Assembly (NCBI RefSeq): GCF_019399895.1
Contig: NC_091874.1
Span: 2,048,501-2,112,500 of the forward strand
Direction of reading: 5' to 3'
From: Cardiocondyla obscurior
Lineage: Eukaryota > Arthropoda > Insecta > Hymenoptera > Formicidae
DNA: 64,000 bases
Positions 48,049-61,270 of the stretch are shown here, in pieces (within the stretch, counting starts at the first letter, position 1; each line of letters begins with the position of its first letter). Made by a program: the position numbers and the translations under genes. The notes under the pieces were generated by a model. It saw only the letters and a list, made by a program, of their open reading frames with translations. It had not been told where the DNA came from and made no database searches.

Positions 48049-49920
48049 GGAAGATGAGAAGAAGAGCCCGTCTGTATTAATCAAAACCGTGCAGCGACGT
48101 CCACGCGAATTACTCTCTATTTCCGTCGCCGTTCACGAAGGCCGTCTCGTCGGACGTTAAGTATCTCCGAACGTAATTAATCTTATTTCCCGCCGTTGTT
48201 CACCCCTCGAGGTCACGATTACGAGGCCTATTTCCTTTCGCGAGGGGCGCCCCGAGTCTCTCGCCGTCGAGCTCTCTTCACCTAAAGGCGGGCGAGGAAA
48301 ATCCGCGGGAACGGGCGATATTCGAGATTGTATCAGAAGGCAGTCTTGCCGCCGGGCGAGAGATGCCTTGCCAGGCCACGATCGCGAAGACCGAGTCGGG
48401 GGGCAAACCGGGCGACCAACCGGCCAGCCAACCAGCAGCCGGCCCGTGTAATCCAGTTACACCGCTTCGGGACCAGTTTTTCCAACTTTGATTACAAGAG
48501 GTCACCGTATACGCGAGGTTTCCAGAGCTAGCGTCGCTCCCGGGGCGACCGAGCGAGCACGCGAAGAGGAACACGAACGAGGAGATGCGTTTTATCCACC
48601 TGTCGCTTTCCGCGGAATTAATTCGCGAAATCCGCCTAATGAAACTCGCTCGGGAAGTTTAAGTCTCGAACGCGGCGAACAAACCCGGCGTTTCCTCGAT
48701 GTGAATGAATCGTTAAGGGGCCGTCGAGCACGATTTCACCGTCGATTTTGCCGCCGCGGCGCACAAAAAGAGCGATACACGCCGCGCGCGCGCTTGATTT
48801 GAATTTATAATTCCTACCGTTTTAGCGCCGCAAGTGGTTTTTTTTTTTTTTTTTCCTTCAAGTTATAACCGTGTAATTTCTACTCCCCGCGTGGCGAACG
48901 TTGGGGATATTGAAAGGCCGTATTTACACAAATTAAACTTTAGCGCTGGATATTAATGCACGCGCCACCGAGATGCGTAAATCTGAGCTTTACGTACAGA
49001 CGTTCGCGTTACTGTACCTAATAAAAGTACAAGTGTCGCTGGTTTATTGTCGCGTATACGACGCGAGACGTGGAGCAAGTACACCTCGACACCGGCGCGA
49101 AGATCGTATTGTTTACGGCGTTAAATGTTTCGCGAAACCACCGCGTTCCGTGTGCATGAAAATAATGTATAAATTCGAGTTTACCAAGATTATTTTTATA
49201 TGCACATAGGATTGTATATAGGATTATATCTAGGATAAGACTACTTTATGTATTAGATTATAAGATTTTTCACGTATATTCCCGGCGTGACGCGAAGGCG
49301 CCTCCTACAGTCGGACACGTTTGGAAGAACCGTTTTCGGACGGTATAAAAATTAAATCGCAATGCCGGCGCTCAAACGTAGAGGCAATTACGATAATTAA
49401 CTCCGCGTGGACGGACGCGAGTTGCGGAAATTAATAATGTGACCTTTTCGCAAATCTAATTAAGAAACTTCCCGATCAAATTTTCCTGGAGCACCGCGGC
49501 GGTTATTTTTCATATCGCGACGTTACATTACAGAATATTACGCTGTCTCTTTCGCCGTTACGACCTATCCCAATTAATCGTGCTCGAAGCGGAAATAGAC
49601 GTGATACGTAACGACCGCTACGTGAGATGGTTTCCTACTTCGCGAGGAGGAGAGGAAACTTGTCCGGTGAGCTCTGCGAGATTTAAAATCGGCGGGCGAA
49701 GTAACGAGGAACGAGTTTTTCGATCTTCGCGAGAAGAGTCCCGGGCCCCCGAGTTTTCGTTTAAAAGCTGCTTCTGCTCCGTAAGACAAAACACCGTTCT
49801 CTTTTCTCCGTGCGAACTTTTAAATTCCGAGTTACGGCATGTCCGAAGCCTCTTTTCTTCGTCGTTATTTAACTCGCAAGCGGCGCACTATACGTTCGCC
49901 GCTCCGTCTCTTTCTATTTG

Positions 49921-50070
49921 TTTTTTTTTAAACTTGATTTAAAATGCATTTATTTTAAAATATTTTTTAATCGAGACGCCAACTATATATATTAAAAAAA
50001 AACGTTGGAATTTTTTTGTTAACGTTTAACAAAATAAAAATAAAATTTCTAAAACTTCTAAAGTTCGGAT
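49921..50070. other. AT-rich pocket
   Basis: AT-rich, with A and T runs. Nothing recognised. Confidence 0.5.
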
Positions 50071-52696
50071 ATCGTTCTAGATGACTATAACTCAGGATTC
50101 CCAGCCCGTCCTTTTTGCACTAATCTTACTTCCTCCCGTTTCTTTTCCGGTGAAATTCTCTCGCGAGGGTTCTCCCCGGGAACGAGCGTTTCGTGACGCA
50201 GCAAGTCGCGCAGAGATCCGGTCTGCCTTCGCCATAATCGCGCGCGTTGTCTATGCGCTTAATGATAAATACACGCCGAGATGACTCTCTTCGCGTCGTC
50301 GACTGTAGCGAGACGGCAGCTGTCGGGCTCTAATAACGTCCTCGCCGTCGAGTATCGAGCCCTCGTCGACATTAAAGCGGGGAAACGGAATTCCGACTGG
50401 TTGCCGACCGGCGACGCGGATGATCCCGGTGATTTAATCGCAGCTTCTCGATCCCCGAATTCGGGATTCTCGAGTCGAAACGCAGCGAGTAACGCGTCCA
50501 GTCGCGCGGCTCGTCCCGCCGTGCGCGAAACTTTTCCGTCTTGTTTCATCCCGCCGTGCTCCCGCGACGTGTTTCAAGAGACCTCGTGCTTTTTATATAA
50601 CTTAACGACACGGCGAAAGAATTCGGGCGAACTTTTCGCCGAGCACCATCCGCGTTCTGATCCGTCGAACTTTACAGGTACTCCTCCGCGAGCTCGAAAC
50701 TTAATACCAATCAATCGAAAGCAAGCGGGAGAGCGGCCGAGCGTGGTGAAAATAGAGTCCACTCGAGATCCGTTCTGAAATTTCAAGGAGCCGAAGTCCG
50801 GGGGAGTTAGAGGGGGAAAGAGACGCTTGTTACAAAGGTTTTCTCCCGTCCCTCGCCCGCATTCTGAGTGCCAAGTACGTGGACCTTCCACAAGAAATTC
50901 ATTTTCACCGCCGAGTTGACTCGTTATTACTCCTCGAAACGCGATACACAATGTGTTCTTCTCTCTTCGCGTCTCGATTTCTCCCTCTTTCTCGCTCCCT
51001 TACGTAGCCGGGTATAGATTAAGTTATACTTCACTGCCGCGCTCCCGGCGTCTTTATAAGCGTGCGAAGTTTACTCCGGATAGACGTGGCTAAATATAAA
51101 CCGTCGATATCCCATTCAGACGCGCGGTGGAAAAGAGGAGAAAAAAAAATGGTGAATGGAAATGAGAGCGTTGGCTAATGACGGCCCTCCGCAATCTCCA
51201 CGTAATACGGCGAAACGACCAGAAATTATGGATGCGTCAGATAACATTTTTACTCGCACGCAACGGCAGTCGCGCGGCTCGCCGAGTGAAACGGACGAGA
51301 GTAACGCGAGATCGACGGAGGAGCTCGACCCGGCCTTCGCGAACGACTGCGGCATTCGGAGAAAGACAACGCGCGGAGTACTGGATCCCTTCCTTTAACG
51401 TCGAAAAAGAAGAGAAAAAAAAAAAAAAAGCATCTTGTACTGCAGGAAAAATCGTCCACGCGTAAAAAAACCAAATGTGCTGATAGAGAGAATAGCGAAC
51501 GTTGCACGCGATATCGCATCTCTTTCGCGGTTCGTTAATCCAAACGACAGGTATTGCGATGTTTGCTAATTATTTGCCTGCCCCAGTTAATCTTCCACGC
51601 CCGGATGATTTTTCCGCGGCCGCGAGATTATTCTCTTCAGCCCGGGGCGGGTGCCCGTGACTTCCCGAAAGAGCGACGCGGTAGCGTAAAGTAAACGGAA
51701 AATTATCGCGCCGATCTCGTATCTTTCCCGGTGGAACTCAATGGAATTCGAATTATCGCTTTATTATCTGGCCGCGTCGGGGAAAAGCCTCTGGAATTAG
51801 TTGGCCGGGAATCGCGGCGTGACGCACGGCGACAGATATACCTCGCGGCGGGGCAAAGCGGTATCGCGGCCTCGTTTCCGGTGCGTCTCGATACGCCGAG
51901 GTCGTAAGCGCTTTTCCCACAGCGGCGCTTGTAATCCAACGTGGGCGAGGCGGAAATACTACCCGGAGGTGCGATTTGCAACTTACGAAATTTGATAAAG
52001 CGCGGCGAAGCCCGAGGTCTGATAAGCGCAACAAACGCCGAACTGCTTCGCTTAATCGGAGGCCTCTCTCGCCGGCACGTTCGGAAGGACGAGAGAAAAA
52101 AAAAAGAAGAAAAAAGTAGCGGGTCCCATCGCGAGCGAAAATACTGCGATTAATGTTCGGGCCACTGCAGGCAATGAGGTATGAAATGGAATTAATACGC
52201 GGAAGAGGGGAAGAGATAAAAAAAAAATCGAGGGTTGACGGCGCAGCGAACGTCTGTCACAATGAATAAAGATAATGAATAATGAAGGCGAATCTTTTAC
52301 CATTGAATACCCGAGAATCTTCATTCCCCGGTACACTCCTTGAAGAGAGTTCCTTTTATTATTATAAAATGCAAAATGGAACAAAAGTTTGCGCAATTTC
52401 TCTCTTTCAACAAGTTTCAGTCCTCCGTCGTTTCTCCCGGCTTCCTCTTTTTTTTTTCCCTCTTCCCTCCCTCTCCTTTCCTCCTCGCTTCTGCCCTCAC
52501 AGAGCAAACGGTCGAGTCTTGCATTCGAACGGGGAAAACACTCCACCTTGTATCTTGTAATTAAAACGTCGTGATCGAAAAACTATTTATGCGCTGCATC
52601 CGGATTCAAAAGACACCCTCCCGTTGCCGACGAAGAACGTTAAATTAAACGTGGCATGATGTACCATAAGCTGCTAATTCAAGCACCAGTAAACGC

Positions 52697-52730
52697 GAGA
52701 AAGAGAGAAAGAGAGAGAGAGAGAGAGAGG
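52697..52730. repeat. (GA)n microsatellite
   Basis: GA run with short AAA breaks. The last 20 bases are perfect. Confidence 0.85.
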
Positions 52731-52981
52731 TAGGGAGAGTCTGGAAAGGCAATTTCGCTTCTCTCCCGTGTGTCGCAGTAGTTGCAGGTAATTAGAACTG
52801 CGAACGCAAGAGTGCATATTGCATGCAGACGCGCATTGCATTGCGACACGATGAAGTTACAGTCAAACTTCCTGTGAGAATTCGACGGGAATGTCAGTGT
52901 CATTGTTTTAATTTAGAGAGGGGAAAATAAAAAAAAAAGAAAGAAAAGAAGATAAAAGGGAAAGGGCACGACAAGCATGTA

Positions 52982-53003
52982 TCTCTCTCTTTCTCTCTCT
53001 CTC
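52982..53003. repeat. (CT)n microsatellite
   Basis: CT run with one extra T. Confidence 0.8.
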
Positions 53004-53760
53004 ACTGAACTAACACCGTTTCATTACGCTCGCGAAATGCAATCATCTTAACTGCCTGCGTGTCTGCGCGAGAGGGATGGCGACCGAATGGAGCAATAAA
53101 ATAAAAAGAAAAAAAAATCCATCGAAAAGACCCGTGACAAACGGATAGCCTCAAAATGTACGCCATTACATTTGCAGTAATTTACAATTTTTTCCCTTTT
53201 CCCTCCCCTCACCCCCTCATCCCCCGTTCCGATTATCATCACCGAAGATCTCACGTAACGGTGGTTAAACTCTCTCCTCCTTGCCTGTAACGAGTTATCT
53301 CGACGTGTAAATAAAAGCGGGACGGAGGGAAGAGGACGGGCGGAAAAGCGATAAAATTCCCGACGCTGCGAACGCGTGCAACTGCTATATATTATAAAAG
53401 ATGCAGCAGCCAAACGATTACAACCGTCGTCTTTGCGCTCGCGAATAAATTCACCTCTGCCGTCCGAACGGCAAAATTCGCGCGTACGCGAAAATTCACG
53501 TTTCATTGCCGTCGCTGCTCTTATCTCGCCCGAGATTCGCTTCCCAGTGTGAATCGTGTGTTTTCGCGCGCCGCCCGTGATTTCGGGTGGCGTTTAATCA
53601 AAACAGATGATATTTGCTTTTGTACGATCATTTTCCCGTTTCCTTCCATTATTTATCACGCCGACGTAACTTCCCACGAGATATGCATTAAAATATTTCC
53701 GGACCTGGCGACCGAATTTCTCCTCGTTATTAAACTTCTGTTTTTTTTTTTTCTTTCCCT

Positions 53761-54720
53761 TTTCTTTCGAATCAATAAAATTTAATTTGTCTTAGAAACT
53801 TCGGCGGTAATTATATTTGCCGAGCTAGCAAAAATAAACGTAATTTATAAATTAATTCGTTTACAAAACTAATTATATTCTTAAACTTCGCGAGTTTAAA
53901 TACGGTCATTAATTAAATTATTTAAAATGTATAATATATGTATAATTCGATTACGTAAAGAATGTGAAGAAATCTGTCGAAGGGAAATGCGCGAAAATTG
54001 TTTTCACCGCGGCGCACTGAAAAAGCGTTTCGATCGAAAGATTAAAATTGCATATAAATAATTCCGCAGAACGCGAACGAGTAAATTGACGCCAAATTTT
54101 TTTGCAGCGTATCTCTTTGTCGTTTCTAGCTCAACGAGGCAATTGGGCGTTTTTGCATCGAAAACACGATCTTGTCTCAACAGGTCCACTTGCCGAAGAC
54201 CGAACTCATGCTAATGAAGACTAACGACGCGTGTTAAAGCATCGATTCTCTATTCCATGCTGATAACGAATTTACATCGAGAACTGCGATAGCGCCGAGG
54301 GACAATTTTGAAATTATCATAACAAACAAAACAAATAAATTTATCGTATTATCGTATTATCGTAACAATCCCTGATTCTTATTTAAAATCACATAGATTA
54401 AATTTTTTAAATAAAGCTCCTACTTTTACGATTGTGTGTGCAGTTCTCGATTAAAAAAAAAAATTTACATATAAATTACCCACAGTAATATGCATATAAT
54501 AATTGTAAATAATTTATTACATTGACAATCATGAAAAAAAAAAAAAAAAAAACATGATTTTATACTTAAATTTCATAACCTCCCGTGATTCTTTTTACAT
54601 TGACACAATAACGCAATTCTTGCAATCATTATTTGCACGAATTAATTAAATTTTTAATGTAATTTTGCAAATAAATATTTTAATATTGGAGTAAATAAAT
54701 TTTTTTTTCCCTCCACTGTT
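53761..54720. other. long AT-rich island
   Basis: AT-rich for nearly 1 kb. Contains a short tandem TATCGTAT repeat (54342-54365, three units), the foldback copy at 54491-54638 and its outer segment at 54468-54485. The rest is unassigned. Confidence 0.5.
54491..54638. mobile_element. foldback element, unit C
   Basis: The left arm begins TGCATATAATAATTGTAAAT. The right arm, read in reverse complement, begins TGCAAATAATGATTGCAAGA and continues AATTGCGTTATT. The unit is 148 bp, the same length as B1, and has a run of 19 A at its centre (54534-54552) flanked by CATG on both sides. The outer segment ACATATAAATTACCCACA abuts its left end. No coding potential. Confidence 0.58.
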
Positions 54721-57220
54721 TTTCTTCGCTTTACTTTTATTGCGGAAGAGTTCGAGAGATGCACTGTGGGTCCCGGCCTCGGCGGCGTTAAACGCGTGCT
54801 CAGAAAATCTGCATGTAAATCAATTCTCTGTCCGCGCGTGTCACCGGCTTCGTCCATCACGGCGCAGACTGACAGTCCGGTCGCCAGTGGGGGGTGGCGG
54901 CAAAGGGGGGGAGGGAAGGGGATGATTTTCGAATGCAAATGTATTTCGGCCGCAATCGGACGGACGTCAGCGTCGCTTTCGGCCCCCATCATTTCTGACG
55001 GACGGTCGCTGGTTTCTAAACTCCGCGCCGCGACCGCGAAAGCCAGCCAATTAGAACGGATTCGACGATAATGGCCGCGACGTGAATTACTGCCGCGTCA
55101 CGGTAACCGGAAACTTCTGCTAATGTATCGCGCGCCGAAATCATCTCCGTCAATTTATCGCCGGCGCGTTAGTATGCCGCGGCGGTCGCCGTTCCTGTTT
55201 ACCAGAGATTTTCGGCGCGCGCGGATAAAACAAACGGGCTGGGAAAGGTAATGCATCCGCGATGACGTTAAAACGCGGATTGCCGATTCGCTCGCCGCGA
55301 ACGTTCACGGCGGCGGCGGGATCAACCGAATAAGCCGGCTAAATTGCATAAACCAGACGCGCCGAGTTAGTTAATCGCCCAGCTTGACGGCGACGCGAAG
55401 TTTCGGGCTTTCGCTTTACGCGTTGATTACTCACCTCGGCTGCCACGTACGTAAACGTTTTTAAACGTATTTTAAACACGAATCGCGACTCACTCGAGCC
55501 TCGGGTAAACTCTTCCACCGTACGTGTAAGCAATCGAACGCGCGCGCGATGAAACGTAACGCCTCTGGCATTCGACGCGGTATGCGAAGCGCCTTTGACG
55601 ATCGCAATCGGACACCCGACAAGCGGATCCTCAAGTGTCATTCGCGCGATCGTATCGCCCTGCGCGATCTCCGGTGGCCATTTAGTCTTAATTCATTCGC
55701 GAACAAAAAAAGTCTTTGATACGTTCGATGCAAACGATAAAAATATATAATTTGTAAGAAAAAAAGAAAGAAGAAAAAAAAAAGAACGACAGCTGCACGT
55801 TGGATTATTTTACTTTACTTCCGTGAATTATTTTGCGCTAATAAAAATAGACGAAGTAGGCGGTGAGAGTTAGTCATTTTTTTCGAGATATTTTTTCACG
55901 TCCGAGGGGAAAATGAGCAACGTGAGGTTTCCTTTCTGGGCTAATTACGTAACAAGCTGGGTTCTCGAGACGCGCGGCTACGTCACTGTCTGATTCAACA
56001 GCAGTCACGAGAGCAAGTTACACGTCGCAGGCTGAATCACCCAAAGAACCTCTCCCCCCCCTCGCCACCGGTCCCTCGTCCGCCGTAGGTAGGTAACTCA
56101 GAAGCCATTCCGGTGACACTCGAAGCGGGGCTAAGGAAGAAAGGGAACGCGGAGCGTCGCGAATGAACAGAGAAAAGGAAAAAAAAAAAAGATAAATATT
56201 TTATGCCGCGAACCAACTAAATTCCTCCGACAATCGCGCCGTCTCGTCCTTTTTCTTTTTCCCCCCCATTTTTTTTCGCCGCTGTTTGCCCTCGCGTTTG
56301 AAAAAACCACCGCGAAAGCTCGTCGGGCCGCCGCTTTGGTCCATTTTTAGCTTCCGCGCGCACAGGTGCCCGGTTCCGGAATGACGGCGAGAAAGGAACA
56401 AGAAAAAAAAAAAAAAAAGAAATAATAATTCGCTCCGCCTGCCTTCCTCCCTTTTTCTTCCTCGTTCAAGTTTTCGCGCTCGACTGCTTCGTTTTCCCCG
56501 CGAGTGTTCGCCCTGTTCGCCCGTCGCGTCATTCCTCAGGTCGGACGACCGAACTCGCTGTAATTGAAAGAGATAGCGCGATCTATCTTCCCCGCGAAGA
56601 AGGGGGAAAAAAAAAATAAAAAAAAAAATCAATCCTAACGACCCCGAGGGGAAGGTGCGCGCACCTAGCGAGCCCAGCTTATAAATCATTCGCGCGTTCT
56701 TCCGCCCGCTAGGTGAATTCTATTACGGTTCACCGCGGCCGGAAAACTCTTCTAAACTTCTGGCCGCGCATAAAATTTGACGGATGCCACCTTTCCCGCG
56801 GCGCGAGGTGGACGCCAAAGTTCCTCGCGGATTTTCCGAAAATCGATACACGAGAAGCTCCACCGCGACGGGGACGATTTTTATTTCCGGCTCGCGGGAG
56901 ACGGGAAGGGACGGGGAAAAATTGTCAACGTCGCGGGGCGCGCCCCGTGATACGCTATCGACGCCGGCGCTTATCTGCGAGATTACGCGGAACCGAGGGC
57001 GAAGGTGGCGGGATAATGCGTACCGTATTGAAAACGACTTGAAACGGACACTCGTGGGTTCTCGCGGCGACTCGCAACGGCCCTGCAATCGAGAAGTCTA
57101 TCGTTCCGCAGCTCGCACGTTCTGCGGTGCAGCGTCTCTCAACGCGAGCCGGCACCGCCAACCCCGAAACTTGTTGTACCCGCCGTCTATTTAGCGCGAG
57201 AGCTAATTGTTCATTCGGTT
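54721..57220. other. GC-rich block, no gene seen
   Basis: CG-rich. Contains the G-run motif at 54905-54921 and A runs at 56403-56418 and near 56607-56628. Frames of 162 and 136 codons (56201-56689 minus, 56784-57194 plus) are low-complexity or arginine-rich. Confidence 0.45.
54905..54921 (+). other. G-quadruplex motif
   Basis: G runs of 7, 3 and 4 with one- and two-base A spacers. The run of seven can supply two of the four tracts. Confidence 0.55.
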
Positions 57221-57480
57221 TGATAGAAGTTCATTTAGATGAAGAGAAATAAATCACTCGGCAATGTCTCCACCAAAGAAAATTGGATTAAATCGGAGAA
57301 GAGTCTAGAATAAGCCCAGCCTAATGTAATCAAGTATTTTAAAGCGCAGACAGCTCGATATGTACTTACGAAGATGTATTTTTAACAGGATATTTTTCAA
57401 TTTTGCATCCATAATTAACGAGACTATCACCGATAAGAGTATTTCGATCATTTAAAATACAGCGAGGTATTATTCCGATC
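57221..57480. other. AT-leaning pocket
   Basis: AT-leaning sequence with no repeat partner, hairpin or frame of note. Confidence 0.45.
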
Positions 57481-58456
57481 GAAATTGGTCAGAGCCGCGT
57501 GAAAGAAAAAAAAAAGAAAAAAGTAACAAACGTTGCAGTACGTCGGAGTGAAAATTTACGCGAGAATCGCGCTGTAATACGAGGCGTTAATTTCGCAATC
57601 CCGCGACGTCGGCTCTCCGCGGAACGAGAGAGCGTTTGATGCGCGACGGTTAGCGCACGCGGAGCCTGCACCGCGCCTCGTTAACGAACAGAGTCCCGCC
57701 GACGCCTGCGACTTTTCCCTCGCGAAGTCCGGATTCAAGGCCCCGGCGGTTTCCAAGCCGCTGCCTCGCGCACCACGTGAATCAGAGGGACTGCATTCAC
57801 AGTCCGTGTCGCCGGCGTCACTTACGTCTCGAATCTGATCCCGAATCTAATTAAACCGCGTATTATGTGCGCCGCGGGTAACGAGACTCGGATTTAAAGG
57901 ATAAGTTCGCCGGGTCGAGGGGGGTTTTCGCTCGCGACGGCTTTGCGGGCCTCGAGGAGCCCGGGAGAACCCCTGGCACGGTCGTTGAGAAACACTGTCT
58001 TGCACACGCTGCACCTACAACAAACGGCCGGCGACCCCAGGCGCTCTTTGTCCTCTCGACTCCGGCCCCCTCTCCCCCGCCACCCCGGACGGCGGCCTCT
58101 CTTTTCTGCCTTTGTCCCGTCCTCTCGCTCTCGCTATTTCTTCCGACCGTCGTGCGCACCAGTACCTTCGGCTCCGCTCGACAGCGCGGGCCGAGATTCC
58201 AGGCCGAAAACGCGTTCTGATAGACTATTTCAGGGGAAAAAGCGACACTCGTCGTCGATTTTTCGATACCGAGATGACGCGAGCCCCCAAACTCCGGTCG
58301 CCTATTTTCTATTTCGAATCGTCGATCTGTCTTCCCCCCCCGGCATGATTTCGTAGTGGTTTTCCCGAGAAAGCAAGGGATTTATTCAAACGAAACAAAA
58401 AAAAAGGGGGGGGATAAAAAAAAATTTCTCCAAAAATACTCTGATCCGTTTAAGTT

Positions 58457-58479
58457 AAAAAATAAATAAATAAATAAAA
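58457..58479. repeat. (AAAT)n microsatellite
   Basis: Five AAAT units within an A-rich patch. Confidence 0.85.
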
Positions 58480-59841
58480 GAAGCTATCGGCGTTGAAATT
58501 TTCGAAACCTCGCGACGACGCAGCCCGCATGTATAATGCATCACCGGCCGCCTGCTTGACGCTGAAAGATAACGTAGCGATGCGGATTTGATGATCAAAA
58601 TATTTAGTTCCTCCAATACGACCGGAGCCACGCGGTCCATGCATATTTCATTATGGGACGTGGCGAGCGATGTTCTCCAGCCCGCCTCTGGAAACGCGGA
58701 TACGGGGGATAAGGGAAATATGCTCGGGGAAAGTCAATTCGCGCGCGAGGGAGCAAACCGCGAGAGGGAAGCCGGCTAATAACGCAGCCCTCGCTTGACC
58801 GACGAGCGGGACTCGGCCGGAGAGCTTAATTGAATTTTCAGGCCTCGGCGTTCGGTGATTTCAGTTAACTGCGCGAAACTAAAATACCAGCCCGCTAGCA
58901 AGACGCGGATTTACGTAACGTATACAGTACCCCACCTCGTCGAGATATCGATGATTCAACGCGAGGAAGACGTGACTAACCCATCCTGCACCGTTCTGCC
59001 GACGAGAGGCACGCTCGGCCGGGAAGCGCCCCCGTTAAATTCGCAGAATATTTGGCGAACAATCGCAGCTTTCGAAGGATCTTTCCTCCCCTACTTCCCC
59101 CCCCCCGAGGCTCCTCCGCACCCTGCTCGGCCCGCTATCTCGTTCCCGGGCTGGCAATTACATCAACGTATCCGCGCGTTACCGCCTGGACCGAAAGTCC
59201 TGCGAGGAATCCGGTGCTGCTGTTCATCCGCGGGCTTGTTTAATCGGCGGGAGGAACGCGATTTAACGATCGGATGGACCGTCTTCGAGAGTTCGCAGGA
59301 TTATAACGACGAGGGGAGTACAAAATTCGCCGATCACGCGGAAAAATAATCGACGTGTACGAACACGACGAGATGGAAACTCGAGCCGCTCGCCGGCTGA
59401 CGCATTGCGTTGAGATTAACCTAGTGCAGCGATGACGAGAGAGGGAGATCCAGCCGGAGTGCCTCGTCGTAAAAATTCGTCCGCGTTCTAACGAGCGGCT
59501 GAGCTGAATCGCGAGCACCAAAGCTCGGGGACTCAAAATCCGGAACCGTACGCGATGTTTGTCTCGGCTGCATTTCAAAATGGTCGGTGAAATTCTCGAT
59601 CGGTCCCTATTCCGGAGCTTACACCTTCTCTGTTTAAGTGCTTTGTGCGTCACGGTTCTGATAAGTGCGCGAATTATTTACATGAGCGATCCGATACGCG
59701 GCGAATATCCCGCGATTTCGATTGACTATCTCGGAATAAAGGGTGACGGACGCGAACGTCCGGAATCCCGGCCGCGTTTTCGGAACTTCGAGTTTCCCAG
59801 GGCGATTTCTACGTTCCCCGGATACGTTCACAGGGCAAGGA

Positions 59842-59870
59842 TTCACAGACCTCGGGCAACGGTCTGTGAA
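59842..59870. repeat. 10-bp perfect hairpin
   Basis: TTCACAGACC pairs with GGTCTGTGAA across a 9-nt loop. The stem is of mixed sequence rather than low complexity. It is too short for a microRNA precursor by itself, and the flanks do not extend the pairing. Confidence 0.6.
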
Positions 59871-61105
59871 ATATGGCCAAGTCCCCCGTGAGATCGGTCG
59901 AGAGGTACGCGCTCCTTTCCCTTCCTCTTCCGGTCGACACGCGGTCCCGCTCGGGCGGACCGTGGCTAACGCAATTCTGGAATCGGCCGACCATTTTCTC
60001 GCTCCCCGCGCAATCCCAGCTGGATTGTACACTTGTTTACGTCCCCTCACACAGTCTCTAACCGAGGCTAGCGCCGTGCGAAGGAATCTTCGAGAAGCCC
60101 CGCGATATTGCGCTCGCCGAAGCACCGCGAATCTCGAGAATACGGCAAATAAAGAGAGGATATGTTCCGTTTTATATCGTATCAAACGTACAAAAAGAGA
60201 CGTTTAGCGAAAATACGGAGAAAACGTAACCGAAGAAAGAGCCCCGTGATACGGAAATAAATAAATTCAAAAGAGACGCACTTGAGGGGGGAAAAAAAAA
60301 GAAAAAAAAAAAGAAAAAAAAAAGAATTTAATTCGCATTTCAGATTCTCCTTCCCCACGAGAAAAATTACTCCCGTCCCGACTGCACTTTGTCTAAATAT
60401 TCCTCGCAACTCAAATAGTAATTTATTCCCGCGCGCAAAACACGACGCGTCATAACGCGCGAGCATACTTTTATTACGCCGACGTAAAAAGCGGGAATCG
60501 TTCTCTTTTACCTTTCCCCTTTTTTTTTCTTTTTTATATCGCGAAATGCCTCAGTCATCCCGGAATAGTATTTTACCTTGACGTCCCCTGCTTTCGGCCG
60601 ACAATGTTCTGAATACGAATCGACGGGAAGTCATTGGCATCATTGTTGCGTCGGGAGAACGCGCGGGGACGCCGGAATAAAAATGCGGCGACGTGCCTCA
60701 AACAAAACTCGGGCGGGAATGCGACGGAGGCTTCGGCGGAAGCCTCGTAGGAAATTACCTGGTGAAAAACACCCCGCAGATCCCGAGGTATCAAGTCCTC
60801 GTGCAAAACAAGCGCCCGCGCGCGACCATCCGAGCGAAGACGCTCACGAATAAAATCACTCCGGCCAATTAACGCCAATGAAACTAATACGGGTCCCAGA
60901 CATGAATCTGTGAACGAATTATCATCATCCCGCATGCATCACTTCCAATTCGTCCAACGAGCGTAATAAACACGTACGAAGCCGACAACTTTTCAGGCGC
61001 GACGCGCGCGGAATAAAATAATCCCGTAACGGCAAAAAATATTGCTCGCTGTGACGTTGAATTGTAAAGATGTAAAGATTACACTGTAAAAGTGTGGGAA
61101 ATTAA

Positions 61106-61172
61106 AACGAATAATAGTTGTAAGAGTTGCGTTATTAATTGCGCGAGCATAAGAAAATCATGTAATTTCACA
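61106..61172 (+). repeat. single arm of the foldback family (copy D)
   Basis: ACGAATAATAGTTGTAAGAG, then TTGCGTTATTAATTGCGCGA, GCATAAGAAAATCATGTAA: this follows the arm consensus of units B1, B2 and C closely. No inverted partner arm follows. The R4 repeat lies about 48 bp downstream instead. Confidence 0.48.
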
Positions 61173-61219
61173 AACTTGTGTTAAATTAAATGCGCCAATC
61201 GATATTCCCAACAAGCGCA

Positions 61220-61265
61220 AATCAATGTTTCAACAAATGCAAAGATTAGCGATAAATTTCAGTTG
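61220..61265 (+). repeat. dispersed repeat R4, copy 2
   Basis: Matches 37515-37563 (AATCAAT, TTTCAACAAA, GATTAGCGATAAATTTCAGTT). Located next to a foldback-family arm, which suggests R4 belongs to the same composite element. A run of 16 T follows at 61295-61310. Confidence 0.55.
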
Positions 61266-61270
61266 CGGCA

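Larger units (their letters stand above)
46501..49920. other. GC-rich block, no gene seen
   Basis: CG-rich, with many overlapping frames. Contains the tandem pair at 47242-47295, a G-run motif at 47384-47404, CATG-rich sequence at 47592-47630, CCAGCCAA-like repeats near 48412-48445 and a run of 17 T at 48838-48854. Confidence 0.45.
50071..53760. other. GC-rich block, no gene supported
   Basis: CG-rich. A 165-codon ATG frame (50281-50778) overlaps minus-strand frames of 96 and 125 codons and is not recognised. CT-rich runs lie at 52440-52490, and GA/CT microsatellites at 52697-52730 and 52982-53003. An A/G run lies at 51411-51430. Confidence 0.42.
57481..61100. other. GC-rich block, no gene supported
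   Basis: CG-rich. Frames up to 183 codons overlap on both strands between 58855 and 60207, several starting at non-ATG codons. Contains the AAAT microsatellite at 58457-58479, a C run near 59098-59106 and the hairpin at 59842-59870. Confidence 0.42.

Noticed and set aside
48412..48445. CCAACCGGCCAGCCAACCAGCAGCCGGCC-type short repeats
   Set aside because: Degenerate low-complexity sequence with no regular unit. Not a CRISPR or satellite array.
50281..50778. 165-codon plus-strand ATG frame
   Set aside because: Serine/arginine/alanine-rich, overlapped by minus-strand frames of similar length, and not recognised. No splice or promoter context supports it.
58855..60207. Series of 154-183-codon frames on both strands
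   Set aside because: Mutually overlapping. The plus-strand frames at 58855 and 59743 start at GTG rather than ATG, which is not meaningful in a nuclear gene. No domain seen.
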